Positions 1 through 6,514 of a DNA stretch of 6,654 nt are shown one piece after another; the stretch's first letter is position 1, and each line of letters begins with the position of its first letter. Origin of the DNA: Phycisphaerales bacterium (GTDB lineage: Bacteria; Planctomycetota; Phycisphaerae; Phycisphaerales; UBA1924); assembly GCA_020054055.1 (NCBI GenBank), contig JAGVLZ010000126.1, positions 1 through 6,654 on the forward strand, given 5' to 3'. The notes beneath the pieces are model-generated. The model had not been told where the DNA came from. It worked only from the letters and a program-made list of their open reading frames with translations, and did no database searches. Both the position numbers and the translations under genes were made by a program.

Positions 1-1
1 C

Positions 2-100
2 TCGGCCCTCGTCAAACGCATGGGGCGCGCCGCATCGCAAGGACGCAGCCCCGTTGAAGAGGCCGAGGTCTTCGTGCGCGGCCTTGCGCAAGGACTCTGA
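2..100 (+). CDS. C-terminal end of an unrecognised protein (partial, 5' end outside window)
   Basis: An open frame enters from the left edge and runs 32 codons to a TGA at 98-100. The residues (ending VEEAEVFVRGLAQGL) read like a natural soluble helical C-terminus, with Val/Glu/Ala/Leu in a helical pattern and GC-rich third positions similar to the rest of the window. I do not recognise the family from so little. It would converge on the regulator gene, whose stop lies 95 bp away, and a hairpin sits in that gap. The alternative is that this is chance open frame, which GC-rich DNA often produces. A longer upstream sequence would settle it at once. Confidence 0.4.
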   Translation, partial: SALVKRMGRAASQGRSPVEEAEVFVRGLAQGL

Positions 101-123
101 CTCCCCGCGCGAATGTGTTCAGT

Positions 124-168
124 GGAGCCGCTTCAGAGCGAGTCTTCGAGTGAAGAAGCGGAGGCTCC
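124..168. terminator. Hairpin between convergent genes, possible bidirectional terminator
   Basis: GGAGC plus CGCTTC at 124-134 pairs with GAAGCG (155-160) and GCTCC (164-168), leaving a 3-nt bulge (GAG, 161-163) and a 20-nt loop. The total is 11 base pairs. It lies between the TGA at 100 and the regulator stop at 196, where a shared terminator would be expected. There is no T-tract on either side, so intrinsic termination is doubtful. Confidence 0.25.
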
Positions 169-195
169 CGCCACGCGAGCAATGTGGCCTCCGTA

Positions 196-849
196 CTACG
201 ACGACCGAAGCCCCGCAAGCCGCTTCGTTGGCCTTCCCCCGCCATCGCGCGCCCGCACCATCGGATTCATCACGATCGTCACCGAATACAGCCGCCCCCG
301 TCGCGAGCGCTTCCCGGCCGCCATGATCTGCACCGCGCTCTGAAGGTGCCTCCGCACTTTCTCAAACGACTCATCGTCGAGCCACGACGTCACCCCCTCG
401 ATCACCGAGTCCGCCAGCGGCTCCTCCATCCTGATCGCTCGGGCCGCGAGCGAGCGCTCGAACCCCTTCTCCGCGTGCGCCAGTCGCGCCCGCAGGATCG
501 CTCGCAGTCGATTGATGTTCCGCCCGCTGGGAATGTCGAGGTCGAACCGCAGCCGCTGCGCCGCCAGGTCATAGATCGCCTCCCGCCGCCGACCCGTGTG
601 CCGCTCACCGACCGACCGGATGATCCCCGCCGCCAGCAGACGCCTGACATGGTGATACAGACCGTCCGCCGGCGCATCCATCGCGCTGGCCAGTTCCGCG
701 ATCGACGAGGGACCAAGCGCGCCGAGAAACTGCACGACCTCGTGCCGAGGCTCGGAGGCCAGCGCATCCCACTGCTCATCCGTGTGGACAAAGAGGGAAG
801 GCGCCCTCGGCGGGCCGTCCGATCGTCGTTCGCGGCGTTGGGCCTTCAT
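196..849 (-). CDS. ArsR/HTH_20-type winged-helix transcriptional regulator
   Basis: A 217-aa DNA-binding protein. After a basic, disordered N-terminus (1-20), a winged-helix domain covers about residues 24-96. A helix carrying EPRHEVVQFL is followed by the HTH (SSIAELASAMDAP at 48-60, then the recognition helix ADGLYHHVRRLLAAG at 61-75). A beta-wing follows (about 76-94, GRRREAIYDL). Residues 110-180 are helical, likely for dimerisation, and a short beta segment (GRLYSVTIVM, 185-194) follows. This layout is usual for ArsR-like regulators with an HTH_20 domain. No metal-binding Cys cluster is seen, so metal sensing is unlikely. The ATG at 847-849 directly abuts an 11-bp inverted repeat and has no Shine-Dalgarno sequence, suggesting a leaderless transcript and autoregulation. 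It is divergent from glnN, so glnN may be a target (inference). The ligand is unknown. Confidence 0.85.
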   Translation of the reverse strand: MKAQRRERRSDGPPRAPSLFVHTDEQWDALASEPRHEVVQFLGALGPSSIAELASAMDAPADGLYHHVRRLLAAGIIRSVGERHTGRRREAIYDLAAQRLRFDLDIPSGRNINRLRAILRARLAHAEKGFERSLAARAIRMEEPLADSVIEGVTSWLDDESFEKVRRHLQSAVQIMAAGKRSRRGRLYSVTIVMNPMVRARDGGGRPTKRLAGLRSS

Positions 850-873
850 ATGTTGAAATACTAGGCATATATT
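845..873 (+). promoter_or_regulatory. glnN: Candidate glnN promoter overlapping the palindrome
   Basis: TTCATA (845-850) and TATATT (868-873) are separated by 17 nt, with four and five consensus matches. The -10 box lies inside the inverted repeat at 850-880. Transcription would begin near 880 and leave a leader of about 140 nt before glnN. I saw no better -10/-35 pair and no clear sigma54 (GG-N10-GC) site between 881 and 1020. Confidence 0.3.
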
Positions 874-880
874 TCAACAT
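850..880. promoter_or_regulatory. Operator-like perfect inverted repeat in the divergent regulator/glnN intergenic region
   Basis: ATGTTGAAATA (850-860) is the exact reverse complement of TATTTCAACAT (870-880), with a 9-nt spacer. Arm centres are 20 bp apart, about two helical turns, which suits a winged-helix dimer. The AT-rich palindrome stands out from its GC-rich surroundings. It starts one base upstream of the regulator ATG and overlaps the best -10 candidates for both directions. Binding by the adjacent regulator is inferred. Confidence 0.65.
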
Positions 881-887
881 GTGTCGC
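858..887 (-). promoter_or_regulatory. Candidate promoter of the regulator gene (leaderless)
   Basis: On the minus strand, GCGACA (882-887) is separated by 18 nt from TAGTAT (858-863). Each matches four of six sigma70 consensus positions. Transcription would begin at or next to the ATG (847-849), which fits the absence of a ribosome binding site. The -10 box straddles one arm of the palindrome at 850-880, so a bound repressor would block it. Confidence 0.3.
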
Positions 888-961
888 CTGGGAGGGTCAT
901 TCCGCCAATCTTAGCGCGTTTTGCTGCGTTTCATAGCCTCCTCTCCCTTGCCCCGGAAGCC

Positions 962-980
962 TCGGATTGGTTCAATCCGA
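962..980 (+). promoter_or_regulatory. Perfect 8-bp inverted repeat in the glnN leader
   Basis: TCGGATTG (962-969) and CAATCCGA (973-980) are exact reverse complements around a 3-nt centre, 40 nt before the glnN ATG. It could be a small leader hairpin or a compact operator half-site pair. No T-tract follows, so it is not an intrinsic terminator. It is not a tRNA arm. Confidence 0.4.
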
Positions 981-1005
981 TCAACCACCCCGAAACCCGC
1001 CCCCC

Positions 1006-1014
1006 GAAAGGTGA
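1006..1014 (+). promoter_or_regulatory. Ribosome binding site of glnN
   Basis: GAAAGGTGA with its AGGTGA core lies 6 nt before the ATG at 1021. This supports that start over the other upstream frames. Confidence 0.7.
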
Positions 1015-1020
1015 TCCACC

Positions 1021-3225
<2,205 letters not shown>

Positions 3226-3233
3226 TCCCCCGC

Positions 3234-3360
3234 GTGCCACCGACCGCTGTCCTCAACGGTCGGTGCTCCGCGCCATGTGCCACCGACCGTTGTCCTCAAC
3301 GGTCGGTGCTCCGCGCCATGTGCCACCGACCGTTGTCCTCAACGGTCGGTGCTCCGCGAC
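3234..3360 (+). repeat. Three direct 43-bp REP-like units upstream of the transposase
   Basis: Units begin at 3234, 3277 and 3320, exactly 43 bp apart. Each starts with GTGC, then a 12-bp stem (CACCGACCGTTG / CAACGGTCGGTG) closed by a TCCT tetraloop, then a tail CTCCGCG. Stems are at 3238-3265, 3281-3308 and 3324-3351. The first copy reads GCTG in its left arm with an unchanged right arm, giving one C-A mismatch; the other two are perfect. The first hairpin starts 13 nt past the glnN stop and could protect or trim the 3' end of the mRNA as REP elements do, though no T-tract follows. The direct head-to-tail order without spacers excludes CRISPR. Confidence 0.9.
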
Positions 3361-3411
3361 CGAGCGCCGAACAATGCACCGAGATCGGAGAGATACGGGT
3401 ACGCTCCCCGC

Positions 3412-3993
3412 ATGGACCGCACCGTCCAGATCCGCAAGAGGATGAAGCGCCAGGACACCCCACGCGGCGCGCGCTTCATCACCTTTTCGTGTCAGCGACG
3501 CCTCCCGCTCCTGAGCAATCCCGCGATTCGCGATGTGTTCGCCGCCTCGCTCGCGGCCGCGCGGATTCGATTTCATTTCGAACTCTTCGCGTGGGTCGCA
3601 ATGCCAGAACATGTCCATCTACTCCTCCGCCCGGCTGCGGATGCGCCCATCGACCGCGCCCTGCTGTTCCTCAAACTCTCCATCGCCCAGCGCGTGATCG
3701 CGCGCTGGCGAGAACTTGATGCACCGATTCTCAATCGCATCGCCACACCGGATGGACCCCCGCGCTTCTGGCAGAAAGGAGGCGGCTTCGACCGCAACGT
3801 CCGCGACGAGGGCGAGTTCATCCGAGCACTGCGCTACATCCATTGGAACCCTGTCAAGCGTGGCCTCGTCGAAAATCCGGAAGCATGGGAATGGTCGAGC
3901 GCCCGCTGGTGGCTCGGACAACGAGATGAAGCGGTGCAATGCGACCCGCCGCCATGCATCGTCCGCCACCCGTGCCAAGGGCCGCCGACCTGA
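3412..3993 (+). CDS. REP-associated tyrosine transposase (RAYT), Y1/HUH superfamily
   Basis: A 193-aa single-domain member of the IS200-like Y1 transposase superfamily that nicks and joins single-stranded DNA at hairpins. Visible: RFITFSCQRRLPLL (21-34, first strand), the HUH metal-binding motif MPEHVHLLL (His67, His69), the RAYT-type segment RFWQKGGGFDR (118-128), the helix with candidate catalytic Tyr142 in YIHWNPVKRGLV, and the terminal block PEAWEWSSARWW (156-167). Length is normal for RAYTs and all core residues are present, so it looks intact. The frame is open back to a GTG at 3277, but that part translates the hairpin repeats. I prefer the ATG at 3412, although no good Shine-Dalgarno precedes it; the ATG at 3442 is an alternative. 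It is flanked on both sides by a hairpin family, the genomic signature of RAYTs acting on REP sequences. Unlike an IS, no outer terminal repeats or accessory gene are seen, so it is probably a domesticated, vertically held enzyme. Confidence 0.9.
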   Translation: MDRTVQIRKRMKRQDTPRGARFITFSCQRRLPLLSNPAIRDVFAASLAAARIRFHFELFAWVAMPEHVHLLLRPAADAPIDRALLFLKLSIAQRVIARWRELDAPILNRIATPDGPPRFWQKGGGFDRNVRDEGEFIRALRYIHWNPVKRGLVENPEAWEWSSARWWLGQRDEAVQCDPPPCIVRHPCQGPPT

Positions 3994-3997
3994 GCCC

Positions 3998-4072
3998 GTG
4001 CCACCGACCGTTGTCCTCAACGGTCGGTGCTTCGCAACTCGTGCCACCGACCGCTGTCCTCAGCGGTCGGTG
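3998..4072 (+). repeat. Two direct REP-like units downstream of the transposase
   Basis: Units begin with GTGC at 3998 and 4041, again 43 bp apart. The first (stem 4002-4029) is identical in stem and loop to the upstream copies. The second (stem 4045-4072) has GCTG in the left arm and CAGC in the right arm, a compensated pair change that keeps 12 perfect pairs around TCCT. The first starts 4 nt after the transposase stop. Confidence 0.9.
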
Positions 4073-4117
4073 CGATCTCGAGAAGCCGCCGCCAATCCCG
4101 CGCTCCCACCCGCCCGG

Positions 4118-4149
4118 CACCGACCGTTCAAAGCAACGGTCGGTGGCAC
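4118..4149 (-). repeat. Inverted REP-like unit
   Basis: CACCGACCGTT (4118-4128) pairs perfectly with AACGGTCGGTG (4135-4145). The GTGC head is on the minus strand (GCAC at 4146-4149), so this copy faces the one at 4041. The loop is 6 nt and differs from TCCT. With the 4041 copy it makes a 109-bp inverted pair with a 45-nt spacer, the arrangement called a REPIN. Confidence 0.85.
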
Positions 4150-4160
4150 GACGGATCACA

Positions 4161-4179
4161 CTTGGTGCCACCCGCCGAC
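4161..4179 (+). repeat. Direct repeat, copy 1 (degenerate GTGC-headed element)
   Basis: CTTGGTGCCACCCGCCGAC recurs at 4344-4362 with one change. GTGC at 4165 is followed by CACC (4169-4172), which can pair with GGTG at 4189-4192. It may be a decayed member of the hairpin family whose middle stem is lost. Confidence 0.5.
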
Positions 4180-4225
4180 AGGCTGCCCGGTGCGCCACTT
4201 CCGGATGTCTTGTTGCGCTGGTCGC

Positions 4226-4248
4226 GGGTCTTTCTTTTATTTTTTGCC
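4226..4248 (+). terminator. T-rich tract, possible terminator
   Basis: The stretch around 4230-4247 (CTTTCTTTTATTTTTTGC) is the most AT-rich in the noncoding part of the window. It could serve as a U-tail for transcription leaving the transposase. The sequence just before it gives only a weak hairpin, so the call is tentative. Confidence 0.25.
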
Positions 4249-4317
4249 TTGTGACGGGTATGGCGGTCGTATTCGCGAAGGCTAGATTGTGAACAAATAC
4301 CGGACGGCGTAAGACAA

Positions 4318-4336
4318 CCATCGGTCCCGATGGCAC
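4318..4336 (-). repeat. Short GTGC-headed hairpin, minus orientation
   Basis: CCATCG (4318-4323) and CGATGG (4328-4333) pair around a 4-nt loop. GCAC at 4333-4336 gives a GTGC head on the minus strand. The outermost pair uses the G that also belongs to GTGC, leaving five pairs with the head directly adjacent. It is a short, uncertain relative of the REP-like family. Confidence 0.4.
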
Positions 4337-4343
4337 ACCGGTG

Positions 4344-4362
4344 CTTGTTGCCACCCGCCGAC
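4344..4362 (+). repeat. Direct repeat, copy 2
   Basis: CTTGTTGCCACCCGCCGAC matches 18 of 19 bases of 4161-4179, 183 bp away. CACC at 4352-4355 can pair with GGTG at 4367-4370. Confidence 0.5.
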
Positions 4363-4405
4363 CCCAGGTGTGGTATTGGGATCATCGACGACCACCTCCG
4401 CCGTC

Positions 4406-4434
4406 GTGCCACCGATTCCCGAAGGAAATCGGTG
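4406..4434 (+). repeat. Diverged REP-like hairpin with GTGC head
   Basis: GTGC (4406-4409) is followed by a stem CACCGATTCCC (4410-4420) and GGAAATCGGTG (4424-4434). It has ten pairs and one C-A mismatch around a 3-nt loop. The foot CACCGA/TCGGTG is the same as in the transposase-flanking copies, but the upper stem differs. Confidence 0.7.
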
Positions 4435-4477
4435 CCGAAGGCAAACAAACTCCCGCCGCGCACCCCCAATCAAACGG

Positions 4478-4513
4478 GTGCCCCGGTCTTGGCATTCCGA
4501 TGCCAAGGCCGGG
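4478..4513 (+). repeat. Diverged REP-like hairpin with TCCG tetraloop
   Basis: GTGC (4478-4481) directly precedes a 14-bp stem, CCCGGTCTTGGCAT (4482-4495) and ATGCCAAGGCCGGG (4500-4513), with one T-G wobble and a TCCG loop. The stem sequence is unrelated to the main copies but head and geometry are the same. GCAC at 4517-4520 could also make it a minus-strand element offset by 3 nt. Confidence 0.7.
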
Positions 4514-4528
4514 TTCGCACTTCAAGAC

Positions 4529-4564
4529 ACCCCCCTTTCGCAGCGGGACGCAAGGCGGAGGGGT
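4529..4564. repeat. Imperfect hairpin without GTGC head
   Basis: ACCCC (4529-4533) pairs with GGGGT (4560-4564). CCTTTCG (4534-4540) pairs with CGCAAGG (4549-4555) with one mismatch, and CGGA is bulged. It is probably a structure separate from the REP-like family; its role is unknown. Confidence 0.35.
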
Positions 4565-4630
4565 ATCGAGTGGGTTCGTGCGCGAAATCGGCGATTGGGG
4601 CGTGCGGTGGGGGATTGGATGTGCGCGGGA

Positions 4631-4683
4631 TTGCTCGCTCTTGCTCGGGTTTGCGCGCTTCTGCGCGCTTTGGCGCGCGGTTG
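4631..4683 (+). repeat. Imperfect 10-bp tandem repeat
   Basis: Five decamers follow each other: TTGCTCGCTC, TTGCTCGGGT, TTGCGCGCTT, CTGCGCGCTT and TGGCGCGCGG, then TTG. The period of 10 bp puts each unit on the same face of the helix. It probably arose by slippage; no function is evident. Confidence 0.6.
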
Positions 4684-4691
4684 TACGGGGT

Positions 4692-4720
4692 TCACCGCGG
4701 AGGCGCGGAGGACGCGGAGG
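4692..4720 (+). repeat. Short-period CGCGGAG repeat
   Basis: The core GCGGAG occurs three times at 8-9 bp spacing after TTCACC. From memory, very similar repeats lie between genes in many unrelated GC-rich bacteria; I cannot check that here. Confidence 0.6.
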
Positions 4721-4748
4721 GAGTCGGGAGTGGAGACGGGGAAGAGTT

Positions 4749-4779
4749 GGCACGGATGACACAGATGGGCACAGATTGG
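4749..4779 (+). repeat. Short-period CACRGAT repeat
   Basis: CACGGAT, CACAGAT and CACAGAT occur at 9-10 bp spacing, 28 bp after the CGCGGAG repeat. The two repeat types look alike in design and are on the same strand. It is noncoding as far as I can see. Confidence 0.6.
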
Positions 4780-5038
4780 GGAGCGGCGCGGTGGGCGCGC
4801 GGGGATAGCCGTGGGTTGAGTTGGTGGGGTTGCGCGTTGGCATGCGCGGGGTCCCTTTGATTCTCTTCTCGTGCCTTTGGACTGTACGGAGGATTTAGGG
4901 CGAGGCAAGGGGAGACTCGCGCAGTGACGCGAAGTGTGCGCACGGATGATGGTGGTGCGCGAAGATTCCTTGAGAAAGTTGGTCGTGAAGTGGCGGGGGG
5001 GAAAAACTGATCCGCCAGCGGCAGCACCAGGTTCGCGG

Positions 5039-5072
5039 GTGCCGCGGTCCAACTGTCCTCAGTTGGACCGTG
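5039..5072 (+). repeat. Distant REP-like hairpin with the same GTGC head and TCCT loop
   Basis: GTGC (5039-5042) directly precedes a 13-bp stem, CGCGGTCCAACTG (5043-5055) and CAGTTGGACCGTG (5060-5072), with one G-T wobble and a TCCT tetraloop. Loop and closing pairs (CTG-TCCT-CAG) equal those of the copy at 4041, though the rest of the stem differs. Part of the head could instead pair with GCGG/CACC at 5018-5028. Confidence 0.8.
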
Positions 5073-5113
5073 TCTTCGGGACGGAGAAGAGGTAGAGGGG
5101 ATAGAAGGGGTAG

Positions 5114-5148
5114 CACGGTCGAGCCTCAGAAGCCTCGACGCGTGGCAC
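5114..5148 (-). repeat. REP-like hairpin, inverted partner of 5039-5072
   Basis: CACG (5114-5117) plus GTCGAG (5118-5123) pair with CTCGAC (5134-5139) and CGTG (5141-5144), with G5140 bulged. GCAC at 5145-5148 gives the GTGC head on the minus strand, right at the foot. It faces the hairpin at 5039, the pair spanning 110 bp. Confidence 0.65.
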
Positions 5149-5249
5149 CCGCCGCAAAGAGGATTCCGCATCAGGCTCGGCAACCTGCCGAAATCTCGGC
5201 CACGCAATAGCAGAACAGGGAACACCCGCCGTCAGCCACAGAGGGTAGT

Positions 5250-5253
5250 AGGA
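5250..5253 (+). promoter_or_regulatory. Ribosome binding site of the membrane protein gene
   Basis: AGGA lies 7 nt before the ATG at 5261. This favours that start over the in-frame ATG at 5291, which has no such motif. Confidence 0.5.
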
Positions 5254-5260
5254 TCAAGGG

Positions 5261-6169
5261 ATGCTGTCGCGGCGGCAATACGACTTCTACATGGTCAGGC
5301 GGGCGTTCCAAACGGCGAGGAGGCACATCGTTCCTGAGAGCGCGGCCGTACTTGGCACGGCCATAGTCGCTGGCCTTGCAGGTCAGTCGATTTGGCTCGG
5401 GCTGTCTGGAGGCTTGGCCACCATCGGCATCATTTTCGTTGCCTGTTGTTTCACCGAGCCATTTCGGGCACTCGAAGAAGAGAAGAAAAAACGAAAGGAA
5501 GCGGAGCGGCTACTAGCGCAACCAAGACGAGTGACCGTTGTACAAGAACGGTTGAACGACATCGCGCAGATTGCGAATCGTCTCGCTGCTCGTCGATTCA
5601 TCAGCCGGGGGCGGATCGCCCAATCGCTGTGGTGCCATGTCTACTCCGTACTTGTAAAATCGATGAGTGGACGTCAGATGGCAGCCCTGTTTGAGGGCAC
5701 TCTGAGCCAGTTTGATCTGGAGAGAAAGAGTATCGCGGGCGCTGATGTGGACATCATCGATCGTCTGTTGCATCACCTTGCGCAGTATACAAGGGAACTC
5801 GCTGACGGATTAGTCGAAAGTAACTTGAGCATTGCGTTTCACTCCGCCAATCTGATCTCGCCTCCAGACATGGACGGATTGGCCACGGAGGCCGTGCGAG
5901 AGGAAATACTCCGCTTCGCGGCTGCCGCGAGACACTGTCGATCGATCGGGAATGTTGGAGCGTCTACGCGGGTTTACGCTGAAGCGAGAGAGTGTCTTTC
6001 AGCGATGCTCTCGTCGGGAAGTGATGGGCTTCCAGTGCTGGTTGAACCCGCGACAGAGCATCAAGTCATGCAGTGGTTTGCGGACATTGAAAGGTGGATG
6101 AGCGCAAAAGCAGAAGCACTGTCCATTCAGCATATTCGCGAAGTCTACCTGGCGAATCTGCGCGACTAG
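5261..6169 (+). CDS. Membrane-anchored helical protein of unknown function
   Basis: 302 aa, family not recognised. After a basic N-terminus (RR at 4-5, 13-14 and 20-21), two closely spaced hydrophobic segments lie at about 27-43 and 46-64, joined by a tight turn, and probably form a membrane hairpin. A highly charged stretch (LEEEKKKRKEAERLL, 71-85) starts a helical cytoplasmic region that makes up the rest. There are no catalytic motifs, no P-loop and no CxxC pair (scattered Cys only). The positive N-terminus suggests both ends are cytoplasmic. The gene stands alone, with a 1.27-kb gap before it and 345 bp after. Its codons use more A/T at third positions than glnN, and the residue mix is less Arg/Ala-heavy, which may mean recent acquisition. 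A role in an accessory or defence setting would be speculation. Confidence is high that it is coding and low on function. Confidence 0.8.
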   Translation: MLSRRQYDFYMVRRAFQTARRHIVPESAAVLGTAIVAGLAGQSIWLGLSGGLATIGIIFVACCFTEPFRALEEEKKKRKEAERLLAQPRRVTVVQERLNDIAQIANRLAARRFISRGRIAQSLWCHVYSVLVKSMSGRQMAALFEGTLSQFDLERKSIAGADVDIIDRLLHHLAQYTRELADGLVESNLSIAFHSANLISPPDMDGLATEAVREEILRFAAAARHCRSIGNVGASTRVYAEARECLSAMLSSGSDGLPVLVEPATEHQVMQWFADIERWMSAKAEALSIQHIREVYLANLRD

Positions 6170-6318
6170 AGGGCGTTGGCGTTTAGCGACATGCGGTGCC
6201 GTATTGCGACGGGTAGGCCACGGGCGGGGGCCACAGGTATGCCTGCTTTCAGGCTCGTTCGTGGTCGGGAGGAGTTTGCGTCGTCGTGCCAGAAGGAACA
6301 GTTGCTTGACACTTTGTC
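6170..6318. other. Intergenic stretch after the membrane protein gene
   Basis: No gene is supported here. A small hairpin (GCCTG 6241-6245, CTTT loop, CAGGC 6250-6254) lies 72 nt past the stop but lacks a T-tract. A GGCCAC direct repeat flanks a G-rich run near 6217-6232. Confidence 0.45.
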
Positions 6319-6347
6319 TTGCCACCAAGAGCGCGGCGTAGAATAAT
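6319..6347 (+). promoter_or_regulatory. Sigma70-like promoter upstream of the last gene
   Basis: TTGCCA (6319-6324) and AATAAT (6342-6347) are separated by exactly 17 nt, and each matches five of six consensus positions. It is the best sigma70 pair in the window and lies in an AT-richer patch. It predicts a start near 6354 and a leader of about 160 nt before the ATG at 6515. Confidence 0.5.
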
Positions 6348-6426
6348 TGTTGCTGGTTCGTCGACCGATTCTCGGCGCCCGCAAGGCGGACGCGTGGTCA
6401 AACGCCCCGTCATGCTTCTCCGCCTG

Positions 6427-6447
6427 ACCCGAATGAAGTGTTCGGGT
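6427..6447 (+). promoter_or_regulatory. Inverted repeat in the leader of the last gene
   Basis: ACCCGAA (6427-6433) and TTCGGGT (6441-6447) are exact reverse complements around a 7-nt loop, between the candidate promoter and the ATG at 6515. It may be an RNA hairpin or an operator; nothing further decides this. Confidence 0.35.
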
Positions 6448-6514
6448 GAAAGGTGCATTCGTGGAGCGTTGGTTGTCGCGGTTGCCTATCGCGCCGCGGG
6501 CTAAGGAGCATGAA

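Larger units (their letters stand above)
4565..5038. other. Intergenic stretch without a convincing gene, strongly G-rich on the plus strand
   Basis: Open frames here have no codon bias like glnN, no ribosome binding site and low-complexity Arg/Gly/Ser-rich or Pro-rich translations, so I call none. The plus strand is strongly G-skewed: at 4561-4620 I count 30 G and 8 C, the reverse of the C-rich plus strand before 4500. It contains the short-period repeats listed separately. Confidence 0.6.

Noticed and set aside
12..343. Several open frames of 76-90 codons at the left edge, on both strands
   Set aside because: They overlap the 3' end of the regulator gene and the convergent gap, and their Arg/Ser/Pro-rich translations look like shadow frames.
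963..985. tRNA-like T arm (GGTTCAATCC)
   Set aside because: With the T-loop placed at TTCAATC, the required 5-bp stem does not form (G-G clash), and no acceptor or anticodon arm fits around it.
3234..3360. CRISPR array
   Set aside because: The 43-bp units follow one another with near-identical linkers, there are no unique spacers, and no cas gene is present.
3277..3411. N-terminal extension of the transposase starting at GTG 3277
   Set aside because: The extra 45 codons translate the hairpin repeats (PPTVVLNGRC twice) and have no place in the Y1 fold. The conserved domain starts after the ATG at 3412.
4330..4860. Overlapping open frames of 113-176 codons on both strands in the repeat-rich gap
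   Set aside because: They run through hairpins and tandem repeats, have low-complexity translations, no Shine-Dalgarno and no recognisable domain.
6412..6504. 30-codon leader ORF (MLLRLTRMKC...) whose TAA lies in the Shine-Dalgarno of the next gene
   Set aside because: The stop placement would suit translational coupling, but there is no ribosome binding site for its ATG and the peptide is Arg/Cys-rich without a pattern. Chance is the simpler explanation.
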